DNA from: Polaribacter sp. HaHaR_3_91
Lineage (GTDB): Bacteria; Bacteroidota; Bacteroidia; Flavobacteriales; Flavobacteriaceae
NCBI RefSeq assembly: GCF_019278525.1
Contig: NZ_CP058986.1
Coordinates: forward strand, 1,178,001-1,242,000
Length of the DNA stretch: 64,000 nucleotides
Direction: 5' to 3'
Notes under the pieces: model-generated
Told to the model about the DNA's origin: nothing
Database searches by the model: none
The model's input: only the letters and a program-made list of their open reading frames with translations
Made by a program: the position numbers and the translations under genes
Part shown: in pieces, positions 36,123 to 45,472 of the stretch
Layout of the letters: every line of letters begins with the position of its first letter
How positions within the stretch are numbered: position 1 is the stretch's first letter

Positions 36123-36479
36123 TTAAGATTTGGTTAATGATTTTTGAAGAGAAAAATTCATTCTTGTTACTTCAAGTATTTCATTAATAATAGGCCTTAC
36201 ATTTTCTTCAGTAATTAAATTTAATCTTTTTGATAAATATAATTGAGTTAATAATTCATAAGAAGAACCATTTGCAATTCCTAGAAACTGCTTAAATTCT
36301 CCATTTGTATTTCTTCCAGCTCCTTCAGAAATATTTGAAGGTATAGAAACTGCACTTCTTCGAAGTTGAGATGTTAATCCGTATTTTTCTTCTTTAGGAA
36401 AATTTTCAGAAGCGATATAACATTTCTCTGTTATATCCATTGCTTTCTGCCATATTTTTAAATCTTCAAATCTGTGCAT
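36123..36479 (-). CDS. Four-helix-bundle protein (23S rRNA intervening-sequence type), copy 2
   Basis: A 118-residue paralogue of the gene at 34499. Shared features: DLKIWQKAMDITEKCY, FPKEEKYGLTSQLRRSAVSI, PSNISEGAGR and GSSYELLTQLYLSKR. By eye identity between the two is about 40 percent, so duplication is not recent. It stands between thiolase and dehydrogenase/hydratase genes, in the same orientation and with 26 bp to the thiolase start. No function is known. Confidence 0.88.
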   Translation of the reverse strand: MHRFEDLKIWQKAMDITEKCYIASENFPKEEKYGLTSQLRRSAVSIPSNISEGAGRNTNGEFKQFLGIANGSSYELLTQLYLSKRLNLITEENVRPIINEILEVTRMNFSLQKSLTKS

Positions 36480-36568
36480 AATAATAGTATTTCGATTTTA
36501 GTATTAAGTATTATTCTGTGAAATCATTTTGTTAAAGTTGCTCAATCTTAATACTGTATACTTAGTAC

Positions 36569-38974
36569 TTAATTCCTAAGAGGTTTCCCCGTTTTTAACA
36601 TCGCTTGAATTCTCTCTAACGTTTTTCTTTCCGTACAAAGTGATAAAAACGCTTCTCTCTCTAAATCTAATAGATACTGTTCTGTAACTAAAGTAGGTTC
36701 AGATAAATCTCCTCCTGCCATAACATAGGCAAGTTTATTGGCAATTTTCATGTCATGTTCAGAAATATACTTAGAATGTTCCATAGAATCTGTTCCTACT
36801 AAAAACATACCTAAAGCTTGTTTTCCTAAAACTTTTACATCTGTTCGTTTAACAGGTTGAGTATAACCACTTTCTGCCATTAATTTAGCGTGTGCTTTTG
36901 CAGTTGCTATTTGTCTGTCTTTATTAACAACGATTACATCTTTTCCTTTTTGAAGTAAGCCTAAATCGAATGCTTCATACGCAGAAGTAGATACTTTTGC
37001 CATACCGATGGTTAAGAAATTTTCTTGTAAAATGTTTAGCTCAACATCTCCTTTTTGAAAAGAATCAGATGCTCTTAAAGCCATTTCTTTAGAGCCACCA
37101 CCACCAGGAATTACACCAACTCCAAATTCGACTAATCCCATATAGGTTTCTGCTGCTGCCACAACTTTATCTGCATGTAAAGAGATTTCACAACCACCAC
37201 CTAAAGCCATTCCGTGCGGAGCAGAAATAGTTGGTATAGATGAATAACGCATACGCATCATGGTATCTTGAAAATATTTAATGGCATAATTTAATTCATC
37301 ATATTCTTGCTCCACAGCCATCATAAAAATCATACCAATGTTTGCCCCAACAGAAAAGTTTGCTGCTTGGTTACCAACCACCAAACCTTGAAAATCTTTT
37401 TCTGCTAAATCTATTCCTTTATTAATTCCGGCTAAAACATCACCACCAATGGTATTCATTTTAGATTGGAATTCTATATTTAAAATTCCGTCTCCAATAT
37501 CTTCTATAACAACACCAGAGTTTTTAAAAACTTCGTTTGATTTTCTAATGTTATCTAAAATAATAAAACCATCTTGACCCGGTTTTTTAGTTTGAGATTT
37601 AGAAGGAATATCATAAAAATAAGTTGCGCCTTCTTTTACTGTATAGAATGATGAAACTCCACTTGCTAACATTTCTGTTACCCAAGTTGCAGGTTCTGCT
37701 CCTTCAGCTTTCATTAGCTCAATTCCTTTTTCTACACCAATTGCATCCCAAATTTCGAAAGGACCATTTTCCCAACCAAAACCAGCTTTCATTGCATCAT
37801 CAATCCTGTAGAGTTCATCAGAAATTTCTGGAATTCTATTTTGAACGTACGCAAACATTGCAGAAAAGTTCTTTCTGTAAAATTCACCCGCTTTGTCTTT
37901 TCCTCCAACTAATATTTTGAAACGGTCAATTGGCTTATCAATCGTTTTCGTAAGTTCTAAAGTTGCAAATTTTGCTCTTTTAGAAGAACGATATTCTAAA
38001 GTATCTAAGTCTAAGGTTAAAATTTCTTTTTTACCTTCAGCATTTACTGTTTTTTTATAGAAACCTTGTCCCGTTTTACTTCCCAACCATTTGTTTTCCA
38101 TCATAGTGTTGATGAAATCTGGAAGTTTAAATAGATCATGAGCTTCATCATCAGGACAGTTTTCATAAATTCCGTTAGCAACGTGTACCAAAGTATCTAA
38201 ACCAACAACATCCACAGTTCTAAAAGTAGCAGATTTTGGTCTACCAATAACCGGTCCTGTTAATTTATCAACTTCTTCAACAGTTAAGCCTAATTCCTTT
38301 ACTTGATGGAATAAAGATTGAATACCGAAAATTCCAATTCTATTCCCAATAAAAGCAGGAGTATCTTTTGCTAAAACAGAAGTTTTACCTAAAAATTTTT
38401 CTCCGTACATCATTAAGAAATCAGTAACTTCTTGTTTACAATCTGGACCAGGAACAACTTCAAAAAGTTTTAAATATCTTGGAGGATTAAAAAAGTGAGT
38501 AACCGCAAAATGCTTTTGGAAATCTTCACTTCTTCCTTCATTCATGAATTTTATAGGAATACCAGAAGTATTAGAAGAAATAATAGTACCTGGTTTTCTG
38601 TATTTTTCTAGTTTTTCAAAAACTATTTTTTTAATGTCTAGTCTTTCTACAACAACCTCCATAATCCAATCTACATCAGCAATTTTTGCAATATCATCAT
38701 CTAGATTACCTGTGGTAATTCTGTTTGCAAATTTTTGATTATAAATAGGAGATGGTTTAGATTTTAGGGAAGCTGTGAGTGCATCATTTACTAAACGATT
38801 TCTTACAACTTTGTCTTCGAGGGTTAGTCCTTTAGCTTTTTCTTTGTCGTTTAATTCTCTTGGTACAATGTCCAATAAAAGAACTTCAACTCCAATGTTT
38901 GCAAAATGACAAGCAATTCCGCTTCCCATAATTCCAGAGCCAATGATTGCTACTTTTTTAATTCTTCTAGTCAT
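36569..38974 (-). CDS. 3-hydroxyacyl-CoA dehydrogenase/enoyl-CoA hydratase fusion
   Basis: An 801-residue bifunctional beta-oxidation enzyme. The dehydrogenase comes first: NAD motif GSGIMGSGIACHFA at residues 11-24, ISSNTSGIPI and AVTHFFNPPRYLKLFEVVP, then a second 3HCDH domain. The crotonase domain follows at about 490-690 with HGMALGGGCEISLHAD and GLVEFGVGVIPGGGGSKEM, keeping both catalytic glutamates. This is the reverse domain order of E. coli FadB and usual for Bacteroidota. First enzyme gene after the MarR regulator, 103 bp downstream of it. Confidence 0.94.
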   Translation of the reverse strand: MTRRIKKVAIIGSGIMGSGIACHFANIGVEVLLLDIVPRELNDKEKAKGLTLEDKVVRNRLVNDALTASLKSKPSPIYNQKFANRITTGNLDDDIAKIADVDWIMEVVVERLDIKKIVFEKLEKYRKPGTIISSNTSGIPIKFMNEGRSEDFQKHFAVTHFFNPPRYLKLFEVVPGPDCKQEVTDFLMMYGEKFLGKTSVLAKDTPAFIGNRIGIFGIQSLFHQVKELGLTVEEVDKLTGPVIGRPKSATFRTVDVVGLDTLVHVANGIYENCPDDEAHDLFKLPDFINTMMENKWLGSKTGQGFYKKTVNAEGKKEILTLDLDTLEYRSSKRAKFATLELTKTIDKPIDRFKILVGGKDKAGEFYRKNFSAMFAYVQNRIPEISDELYRIDDAMKAGFGWENGPFEIWDAIGVEKGIELMKAEGAEPATWVTEMLASGVSSFYTVKEGATYFYDIPSKSQTKKPGQDGFIILDNIRKSNEVFKNSGVVIEDIGDGILNIEFQSKMNTIGGDVLAGINKGIDLAEKDFQGLVVGNQAANFSVGANIGMIFMMAVEQEYDELNYAIKYFQDTMMRMRYSSIPTISAPHGMALGGGCEISLHADKVVAAAETYMGLVEFGVGVIPGGGGSKEMALRASDSFQKGDVELNILQENFLTIGMAKVSTSAYEAFDLGLLQKGKDVIVVNKDRQIATAKAHAKLMAESGYTQPVKRTDVKVLGKQALGMFLVGTDSMEHSKYISEHDMKIANKLAYVMAGGDLSEPTLVTEQYLLDLEREAFLSLCTERKTLERIQAMLKTGKPLRN

Positions 38975-39077
38975 TTGTTTTTAAAATTTTTTGACGTATG
39001 ATTTAAAAAGAAATAAGATGTAAGACTTTTGTTTTCAGTCTAATTATCTCAGGTCATTCAGTCTTTAGTCAATTTTG

Positions 39078-39539
39078 TTATACTGCTTTATTTTTGTTGG
39101 CATTTTCGTAAATATCTTTGTCTGCAATTAGTTTGTTAATGGTAGATGTTACTTTAAAAAATCCTGCTAAATCTTCTTCAGAAACATTTTCCATTACGGT
39201 TTCATTAAACTGTATTACATACGCTTTAGATATTTTACGCATTTCTTTGCCATACTCAGTTAATTTGATGATGACACTTCTACCGTCATCTGGGTTTTTC
39301 TCTCTAGAAATAGCACCTTTATCTTCCATCGTTTTTAATATTCTAGAAAGACTTGTAGGTTCCATTCCCATTAAAGGGCCTAAAGCTGTAGATGGTGTTC
39401 CGTTTAGCTTGTCTATATTTAATAAAACAAATGCGGTAGCCATTGTACTATCATGTTTTACGGCCTGCTCGTTATACACTTTAGCTACTGCTTGCCAAGT
39501 TGCTCTGAGCTCATGATCTATTGATTTTAATTTATTCAT
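39078..39539 (-). CDS. MarR family transcriptional regulator of the beta-oxidation operon
   Basis: A 153-residue winged-helix regulator. The DNA-binding part (about residues 45-100) includes STALGPLMGMEPTSLSRILK as the helix-turn-helix and DDGRSVIIKLTEYGKEM as the wing. It heads the operon for fatty-acid degradation, so it probably senses an acyl-CoA or fatty acid and represses the operon (inference). Two palindromic sites directly upstream of the start support autoregulation. Confidence 0.88.
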   Translation of the reverse strand: MNKLKSIDHELRATWQAVAKVYNEQAVKHDSTMATAFVLLNIDKLNGTPSTALGPLMGMEPTSLSRILKTMEDKGAISREKNPDDGRSVIIKLTEYGKEMRKISKAYVIQFNETVMENVSEEDLAGFFKVTSTINKLIADKDIYENANKNKAV

Positions 39540-39563
39540 TATGTCAAATATATAAAAATTTAT

Positions 39564-39604
39564 TATGCATGCATAGTAAATTTGTAAAAAGTTATGCGTG
39601 CATA
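39564..39604. promoter_or_regulatory. Tandem MarR operators
   Basis: The perfect 12-bp palindrome TATGCATGCATA (39564-39575) recurs as TATGCGTGCATA (39593-39604), 29 bp apart, each followed by GTAAATTT. They begin 25 bp upstream of the marR ATG. Spacing is close to three helical turns, which would place two dimers on one DNA face. Confidence 0.7.
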
Positions 39605-39774
39605 GTAAATTTTAACAAATAATTTAGCGTTTTTAAGGCCAGAAACTTATGTTTCTTAAGTTACATTTTATAATTATTATCTAAAAGGAGGCCTTTTGTT
39701 TTAATTAATTGAAGTCTTTTTAAATTATATTGTAACGTTTTACCAAGTTTTTATACTAATCTTTTTAAAATATG

Positions 39775-39782
39775 TAAGTTTG
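39775..39782 (+). promoter_or_regulatory. Candidate -7 box of the ABC transporter operon
   Basis: TAAGTTTG matches TAnnTTTG, 41 bp before the ATP-binding protein ATG. No clear -33 box. Confidence 0.4.
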
Positions 39783-39822
39783 TGATTACTGAGAACTTTC
39801 AGAAAAAAATTATTAAGAGGCA

Positions 39823-40752
39823 ATGAAAAATTTATTAGAAGTTAATAATGTTGTGAAAAATTATGGTGATTTTAGAGCATTAAATGATGTTTCATTACAT
39901 ATACCTAAAGGATGTGTTTTTGGATTATTAGGTCCAAATGGAGCAGGAAAAACATCTTTAATTAGAATTATAAATCAAATAACAATGCCAGATAGCGGAT
40001 CTATTATTTTAGATGGAGAAGTATTGGCACCGCATCATACAGCACAAATTGGTTATTTACCAGAAGAACGTGGTTTGTATAAATCTATGAAAGTAGGGGA
40101 GCAAGCCTTGTATTTAGCACAATTGAAAGGATTGAGTAAAGCCGAAGCGAAAAAACGTTTAAAATATTGGTTTGATAAATTTGATATTTCTGCTTGGTGG
40201 AATAAGAAAATTGAAGAGCTTTCTAAGGGAATGGCACAAAAAGTTCAATTTATTGTTACGGTAATGCACAATCCTAAATTATTAATTTTTGATGAACCTT
40301 TTTCTGGGTTTGATCCTATAAACGCGCAATTAATTGCCAAAGAAATTTTACAACTTCGTGACGAAGGTGCAACCATCATTTTTTCGACCCACAGAATGGA
40401 ATCTGTAGAAGAAATGTGCGATGAAATTGCTTTGATAGATAAATCGAACAAAATTTTAGACGGTAAGTTAGACGATATCAAGCGTCAATTTAGAACACAT
40501 ACGTTTCAAGTTGGCCTGCATACGGAGCATCCTAAAGAAGTAGAAGCGAAATTAAAAGAGAATTTTGAGGTTTTTCCATCAAACTTTAAATTATTGAATG
40601 ATAGTTTAACCATGAATATAAAATTAACAGAAGGGAATTCTGCAAACGATTTGTTATCATTTTTAACAAGTAAAGGAGAAGTACAGCATTTTGTAGAATT
40701 GATACCAAGTGCAAATGATATTTTTATTCAGGCAATAAATAAAAACAGTTAA
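39823..40752 (+). CDS. ABC transporter ATP-binding protein (NatA-like)
   Basis: A 309-residue ATPase: Walker A GPNGAGKT at about 38-45, signature LSKGMAQKVQ, Walker B LLIFDEPFSGFDP, and the H-loop STHRMESVEEM. A C-terminal DUF4162-like extension (about 230-309) is typical of NatA/YhaQ-type exporters. It pairs with the permease 4 bp downstream; the substrate (sodium, drug or peptide in known members) is unknown. Confidence 0.92.
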   Translation: MKNLLEVNNVVKNYGDFRALNDVSLHIPKGCVFGLLGPNGAGKTSLIRIINQITMPDSGSIILDGEVLAPHHTAQIGYLPEERGLYKSMKVGEQALYLAQLKGLSKAEAKKRLKYWFDKFDISAWWNKKIEELSKGMAQKVQFIVTVMHNPKLLIFDEPFSGFDPINAQLIAKEILQLRDEGATIIFSTHRMESVEEMCDEIALIDKSNKILDGKLDDIKRQFRTHTFQVGLHTEHPKEVEAKLKENFEVFPSNFKLLNDSLTMNIKLTEGNSANDLLSFLTSKGEVQHFVELIPSANDIFIQAINKNS

Positions 40753-40756
40753 GAAA

Positions 40757-42082
40757 ATGAGCAAGTTAAAATTAATAATAGAACGCGAGTTCATAGCAAA
40801 GGTTCGTAATAAATCATTTATAATGATGACTTTTTTAAGTCCGTTATTGATGATTGGTATGGGAGCTTTGGTTTATTTTCTGATGCAAAAAAATGATGAG
40901 AAGGTTAAAGAAATTGTTTATGTAGATAATTCTGGAATGTTCTCTAAAGAAGATTTTAAAGATTCTAAAACCATTCATTATACAGATTATACTGCTTTAG
41001 GAATTGAAGAAACAAAGAAAAAAGTAGAAGAAGGTAACTATTACGGAGCATTAATTATCCCAAAACAAGATAGTTTAGAGTTATTGGCAAAATCTATAGA
41101 ATTTTATTCTACAGATTCCCCAGGAATGTCTGTAATGAGTTCTATGGAAAATAAGATTGAAACTAAAATTAGGCACCTAAAACTGAATAATTTTGGTATT
41201 GATATAGAGAAAATAGAAGCTTCTAAAATTAATACAGATATTAAAATGTATAATTTTTCTGGTGAAGAATCATCCAAATTAATAAACGGATTAAAAATTG
41301 GTGTTGGTGCCATTGCTGGTTATTTATTAATGATGTTTGTAATGATTTATGGTACTTCGGTAATGCGAAGTGTTATTGAAGAAAAAACAAGTAGAATTAT
41401 AGAAATTATTGTTTCGTCTGTAAAACCATTCCAACTGATGTTGGGTAAAATTTTAGGAAATGCCTCTGCAGGTTTATTGCAGTTTCTAATATGGGGAATT
41501 ATACTTTTTGTGATTTCTATAGTAGCGTCTTCTGTATTTGGAGTAGATATGGTAGAAATGCAATCTGCAAGAGTACCTGCAGAACAAATGGAAGCTGTAA
41601 ATCAAGCAACAGCTGGAGATAAAGGTCAGATGATTGTACAGGAAATTTTGAAACTACCAATTTTAAAAATGTTTGTTTTATTTATTTTTTACTTCCTAGG
41701 TGGTTTTATGCTGTATAGTTCTTTATTTGCAGCTGTTGGTGCCGCGGTAGATAATGAAACGGATACACAACAATTTATGATGCCAATAATGTTACCTCTT
41801 ATTTTAGGAGTTTATGTTGGTTTCGCAACTGTAATAAATGATCCTCATGGTTCTATTGCTGTGTTGTTTTCTCACATTCCGTTTACAAGCCCTATTGTAA
41901 TGTTAATGAGAGTTCCTTTTGGAGTTTCTTGGTATGAATTGGTTATATCTATGGCATTATTAATGGTTACTTTTGTATTTATGGTTTGGTTAGCGGCTAA
42001 AATTTATAGAGTAGGTATTTTAATGTATGGTAAAAAGCCAACTTATAAAGATTTATATAAATGGTTAAAATATAAAGGGTAA
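40757..42082 (+). CDS. ABC-2 type transporter permease (NatB-like)
   Basis: A 441-residue membrane protein. A first membrane helix (about 20-42) is followed by a large extracytoplasmic domain of about 130 residues, then five or six helices (about 180-420), including IGVGAIAGYLLMMFVMIYGT and the VIEEKTSRIIEIIVSSVKPF loop characteristic of NatB/YhaP permeases. It forms the exporter with the preceding ATPase. A mechanosensitive channel gene follows by 11 bp, suggesting a role in ion or envelope homeostasis (inference). Confidence 0.9.
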   Translation: MSKLKLIIEREFIAKVRNKSFIMMTFLSPLLMIGMGALVYFLMQKNDEKVKEIVYVDNSGMFSKEDFKDSKTIHYTDYTALGIEETKKKVEEGNYYGALIIPKQDSLELLAKSIEFYSTDSPGMSVMSSMENKIETKIRHLKLNNFGIDIEKIEASKINTDIKMYNFSGEESSKLINGLKIGVGAIAGYLLMMFVMIYGTSVMRSVIEEKTSRIIEIIVSSVKPFQLMLGKILGNASAGLLQFLIWGIILFVISIVASSVFGVDMVEMQSARVPAEQMEAVNQATAGDKGQMIVQEILKLPILKMFVLFIFYFLGGFMLYSSLFAAVGAAVDNETDTQQFMMPIMLPLILGVYVGFATVINDPHGSIAVLFSHIPFTSPIVMLMRVPFGVSWYELVISMALLMVTFVFMVWLAAKIYRVGILMYGKKPTYKDLYKWLKYKG

Positions 42083-42093
42083 TACTAATTTTA

Positions 42094-42936
42094 ATGAGAG
42101 AAATTCTAGATTTATTAAACAAAAACTACGAAATTACCAATGCTTTTAGTTTAAGTATTATGGATGTTATTGTTTTGACAATTACTTTAGCAATAGCATA
42201 CACGGTGCTTAAATTGTTCAAAAAATTTGTTAATAGAAAATTACAGCCAGAGAATGAATTAAAAGTACGAAGTATTTTTTCTTATTTAAGTTGGATCATC
42301 TATGTAGTTATTTTTTTAGTAACTATGAGTAAAATGGGGGTAAACTTAACGGCTCTTTTTGCTGCATCTGCAGCACTTTTAATTGGTGTTGGTTTAGCTT
42401 TACAAACGTTGTTTCAAGATATTATTTCTGGGGTATTTATAATGATAGATAAATCTGTTCGTGCTGGGGATATTATTGAACTAGAGGGAAAGGTTGGTAG
42501 AGTAGAGGAGATAAAATTAAGAACCACAAGAGCAGTCACTTTAAATAATAAAGTATTGATAATTCCTAATCATTTATATTTAACCAACAGTTTGTATAAT
42601 TGGACGCAAAACGGAAATACAACAAGAGAATCTGTAAAAGTTGGTGTTGCTTATGGTAGCGATGTACAGTTGGTAAAAGAGTTATTAATTAAAGCGGCAA
42701 AATCTCACCCAAGTGTTTTAATAAATCCACCAGTTTCTGTTCTTTTTGAAGATTTTGGAGATAGCTCTTTAAATTTTAAAGTAGTATTTACGCTCTCAGA
42801 TAGTTTTAAAGCACAATTTCCACAAAGTGATATTCGTTTTGAAATTGATAGATTATTCAGAGAACATAAAATTTCAATTCCATTCCCTCAGAGAGATCTA
42901 CATATTTATTCTAATGCGCAAGAATTGGTTAAATAA
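42094..42936 (+). CDS. Small-conductance mechanosensitive channel, MscS family
   Basis: A 280-residue protein with three membrane helices (about 22-40, 63-82, 85-110). The pore helix region ALFAASAALLIGVGLALQTL is the MscS TM3 glycine/alanine pattern, followed by the beta domain (IISGVFIMIDKSVRAGDIIE) and the C-terminal alpha/beta cage. It opens under membrane tension to release solutes after hypo-osmotic shock. Co-transcribed with the ABC exporter and DUF6268 gene. Confidence 0.93.
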   Translation: MREILDLLNKNYEITNAFSLSIMDVIVLTITLAIAYTVLKLFKKFVNRKLQPENELKVRSIFSYLSWIIYVVIFLVTMSKMGVNLTALFAASAALLIGVGLALQTLFQDIISGVFIMIDKSVRAGDIIELEGKVGRVEEIKLRTTRAVTLNNKVLIIPNHLYLTNSLYNWTQNGNTTRESVKVGVAYGSDVQLVKELLIKAAKSHPSVLINPPVSVLFEDFGDSSLNFKVVFTLSDSFKAQFPQSDIRFEIDRLFREHKISIPFPQRDLHIYSNAQELVK

Positions 42937-42944
42937 GAATTAAA

Positions 42945-43814
42945 ATGAAGAGGTATATAATTGTTTTAGTATTATTTGTTAGTTTATCAACAAATGCACA
43001 GTTAACAGATTTAGCAAGAGTAGAATATTCTTTTATTCCTAAAAAAAAATCTGATGATCAATATACTAGAATTAGAGCGCTTTTTAATTATCCTATAAAA
43101 ATAAAAGAAGATAGTTATTTAATAATTGGTTCAGAATTTAATAGGATATTTTTAAATTTAAAAGATGAATACCCTTTTGATACATCGTTATTAGAGAATA
43201 TTAATGTTATTGATTTAAATTTAGCATACACTCATAAAATGAGCGATCATTGGAGAGTTGCTTATAGCTTTACACCTAGATTAGCAGCAACCTTAACCAA
43301 AAAAATAACGAGCGAAGATTTTTTTATTAACGGAGGTCTTTTTTTTATAAAAGATAGAACAAAAGATAAAAGTGTAATAAAACCATATCGTTTAACTTTG
43401 GGTTTAACATATAATACAACTGCGGGTATTCCTTTTCCGTTACCTTTAATAAATTATTTTAGGCAAGTAAACGAGAAATGGTCTTATACAGTTGGTGTGC
43501 CTAAAATGAATTTAAAATATAAAATAAACCCAGTAAACAGTTTACAATCTTTTGTTGGTTTAGATGGTTATTTTGCACATTTAAAGACGCCAATAATTAT
43601 GGATAATAAAGAAGCCGACAATATATCTTTATCTGTATTGGTGGCAGGTTTGGGCTATGACTATCAACTTACAAAGCACTTAGTTCTGTTTGCATATAGT
43701 GGTTACACTGTTAGGTTGAGTAATGTTTTAAGAGATAAAGACAGAAAGCATGTATATACTTTAGATAAAGTAAATGCGTTTTATTTAAGAACAGGTATTA
43801 AATTTAAAATATAA
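42945..43814 (+). CDS. DUF6268 family outer membrane beta-barrel protein
   Basis: A 289-residue exported protein, signal peptide residues 1-18 (ending STNAQ). The rest consists of amphipathic beta strands with a C-terminal TGIKFKI, and matches the flavobacterial family DUF6268. Predicted outer membrane location; function unknown. Its stop codon overlaps the next start by one base (TAATG), so it is translationally coupled to the response regulator. Confidence 0.8.
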   Translation: MKRYIIVLVLFVSLSTNAQLTDLARVEYSFIPKKKSDDQYTRIRALFNYPIKIKEDSYLIIGSEFNRIFLNLKDEYPFDTSLLENINVIDLNLAYTHKMSDHWRVAYSFTPRLAATLTKKITSEDFFINGGLFFIKDRTKDKSVIKPYRLTLGLTYNTTAGIPFPLPLINYFRQVNEKWSYTVGVPKMNLKYKINPVNSLQSFVGLDGYFAHLKTPIIMDNKEADNISLSVLVAGLGYDYQLTKHLVLFAYSGYTVRLSNVLRDKDRKHVYTLDKVNAFYLRTGIKFKI

Positions 43815-44977
43815 TGTCAAAGATTTTAATTATAGAAGATGAAGCCGCAATTAGAAGGGTTTTAACAAAAATTATTTCTGAAGAAAATGAATCCTATGAT
43901 GTAGAAGAAGCAGAAGACGGTTTGTTAGGAATAGAAATGATTATGAATAACGATTATGATTTGGTTTTATGTGATATTAAAATGCCGAAAATGGATGGTG
44001 TTGAGGTATTAGAAAAAGCCAAGAAAATAAAACCAGAAATTCCTATTGTTATGATTTCTGGCCACGGAGATTTAGACACTGCGGTAAATACAATGCGTTT
44101 AGGCGCTTTCGATTATATTTCTAAACCACCAGATTTAAACAGACTTTTAAATACAGTTAGAAATGCTTTGGATAAAAAAGTTTTGACTGTAGAAAATAAA
44201 AGACTAAAGAAAAAAGTAAGTAAAAACTACGAAATGATTGGTGAAAGTGCTGAAATTTCTCAAATAAAAGAGATGATTGAAAAAGTAGCGCCTACAGATG
44301 CAAGAGTTTTAGTAACCGGACCTAACGGAACAGGAAAAGAATTGGTTGCACATTGGTTGCACGAAAAATCAGATAGATCTAAAGCGTCTTTAATTGAGGT
44401 AAACTGTGCTGCAATTCCATCAGAATTAATAGAAAGCGAGTTGTTTGGTCATGTTAAAGGTTCTTTTACAGGAGCAAATAAAGACAGAGCAGGTAAATTT
44501 GAAGCAGCAAACGGAGGTACTATTTTCTTGGATGAAATAGGAGATATGAGTTTGTCTGCACAAGCAAAAGTTTTACGTGCTTTGCAAGAAAATAAAATTC
44601 AGCGTGTTGGTTCGGATAGAGATATTAAGGTTAATGTTAGAATTGTTGCAGCGACTAATAAAAACCTTAAAGTTGAAATAGAAGAAGGTCGATTTAGGGA
44701 AGATTTATACCACAGGTTAGCGGTTATTTTAATTCAAGTTCCGTCCTTAAATGATAGAAGAGAAGACATTCCGTTATTGGTAGATTTCTTTACTGGAAAA
44801 ATATCTGTAGAACAAGGAACGCCTAAAAAATCATTTTCATCGGATGCAATAAAACTGTTGCAAGAATATGATTGGACGGGAAACATCCGTGAATTAAGAA
44901 ATGTAGTAGAACGTTTAATTATTTTGGGAGAAAAAGAAGTCTCTGCAAACGATATTAAAATGTTTGCAAGTAAGTAG
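43814..44977 (+). CDS. Sigma-54-dependent response regulator without DNA-binding domain
   Basis: A 387-residue NtrC-family protein. Receiver domain 1-120 with phospho-acceptor Asp54 (VLCDIKMPKMDG); AAA+ domain about 140-375 with Walker A GPNGTGKE (169-176), the sigma-54 contact loop GSFTGA (216-221, usually GAFTGA) and IFLDEIGDM. It ends right after the AAA+ lid (NIRELRNVVERLI) and lacks the Fis-type helix-turn-helix. No histidine kinase is nearby. It is the last gene of the ABC, MscS, DUF6268 operon and overlaps the convergent ankyrin gene by 23 bp. Confidence 0.9.
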   Translation: MSKILIIEDEAAIRRVLTKIISEENESYDVEEAEDGLLGIEMIMNNDYDLVLCDIKMPKMDGVEVLEKAKKIKPEIPIVMISGHGDLDTAVNTMRLGAFDYISKPPDLNRLLNTVRNALDKKVLTVENKRLKKKVSKNYEMIGESAEISQIKEMIEKVAPTDARVLVTGPNGTGKELVAHWLHEKSDRSKASLIEVNCAAIPSELIESELFGHVKGSFTGANKDRAGKFEAANGGTIFLDEIGDMSLSAQAKVLRALQENKIQRVGSDRDIKVNVRIVAATNKNLKVEIEEGRFREDLYHRLAVILIQVPSLNDRREDIPLLVDFFTGKISVEQGTPKKSFSSDAIKLLQEYDWTGNIRELRNVVERLIILGEKEVSANDIKMFASK

Positions 44978-45455
44978 CTTCTTTTGAATCTAATAAACTA
45001 ATAATTTCTGTAAAATTTTTAGCTTTTGCAGTATCTAAAGCAGATTTGTTTTCTTTATCTTTAAGAGATAAATCTGCATTTTGTTCCAATAAGAATGCCA
45101 CCATCTTTGGTTGATTATACATAGTCGCAAAAATTAAAGGAGTGTAACCAAGGTTGTTTTGTGTATTTATATTTGCATTATTCTTTAAAAGAAGTTTTGC
45201 AATATCAACATTGCCTTTAAAAGCGACACCCAATAAAGCGGTGTTTCCTTTAGCGTCTCTATGATTTACATTTGCTTTGTGATTTATTAAAGTTTCTGCA
45301 ATTTCTATTTTATCAAAATAGGTAGCAAAAACTAAAGGTGTAAAACCTCTTTTATCTTGTGCGTTTGCCAATTTTGGAAACCTTTTTAAAAGTGTTTCTA
45401 TTACATTGATATTTACAGATTGAATTGCTTCAAAAAAAGTATTTAAGATATTCAT
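44955..45455 (-). CDS. Ankyrin-repeat protein
   Basis: A 166-residue cytoplasmic protein with about four ankyrin repeats (units beginning DKRGFTPLVFAT, DAKGNTALLGVA, NNLGYTPLIFAT, DKENKSALDTAK). It is downstream of katG on the same strand, with 165 bp between that hold a palindromic repeat element. Small ankyrin proteins next to catalase genes are known in other bacteria (AnkB in Pseudomonas, Cj1386 in Campylobacter, the latter linked to haem supply for catalase), so a helper role for KatG is plausible but inferred. Confidence 0.88.
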   Translation of the reverse strand: MNILNTFFEAIQSVNINVIETLLKRFPKLANAQDKRGFTPLVFATYFDKIEIAETLINHKANVNHRDAKGNTALLGVAFKGNVDIAKLLLKNNANINTQNNLGYTPLIFATMYNQPKMVAFLLEQNADLSLKDKENKSALDTAKAKNFTEIISLLDSKEATYLQTF

Positions 45456-45472
45456 AAGTAGGGTATTTATTA

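Noticed and set aside
34499..36479. Diversity-generating retroelement, suggested by Avd-like four-helix bundles
   Set aside because: No reverse transcriptase, template repeat or variable repeat is found in the surroundings.
39118..39516. 132-codon plus-strand ORF opposite marR
   Set aside because: Almost exactly mirrors the MarR coding region, whose helix-turn-helix and operators are clear.
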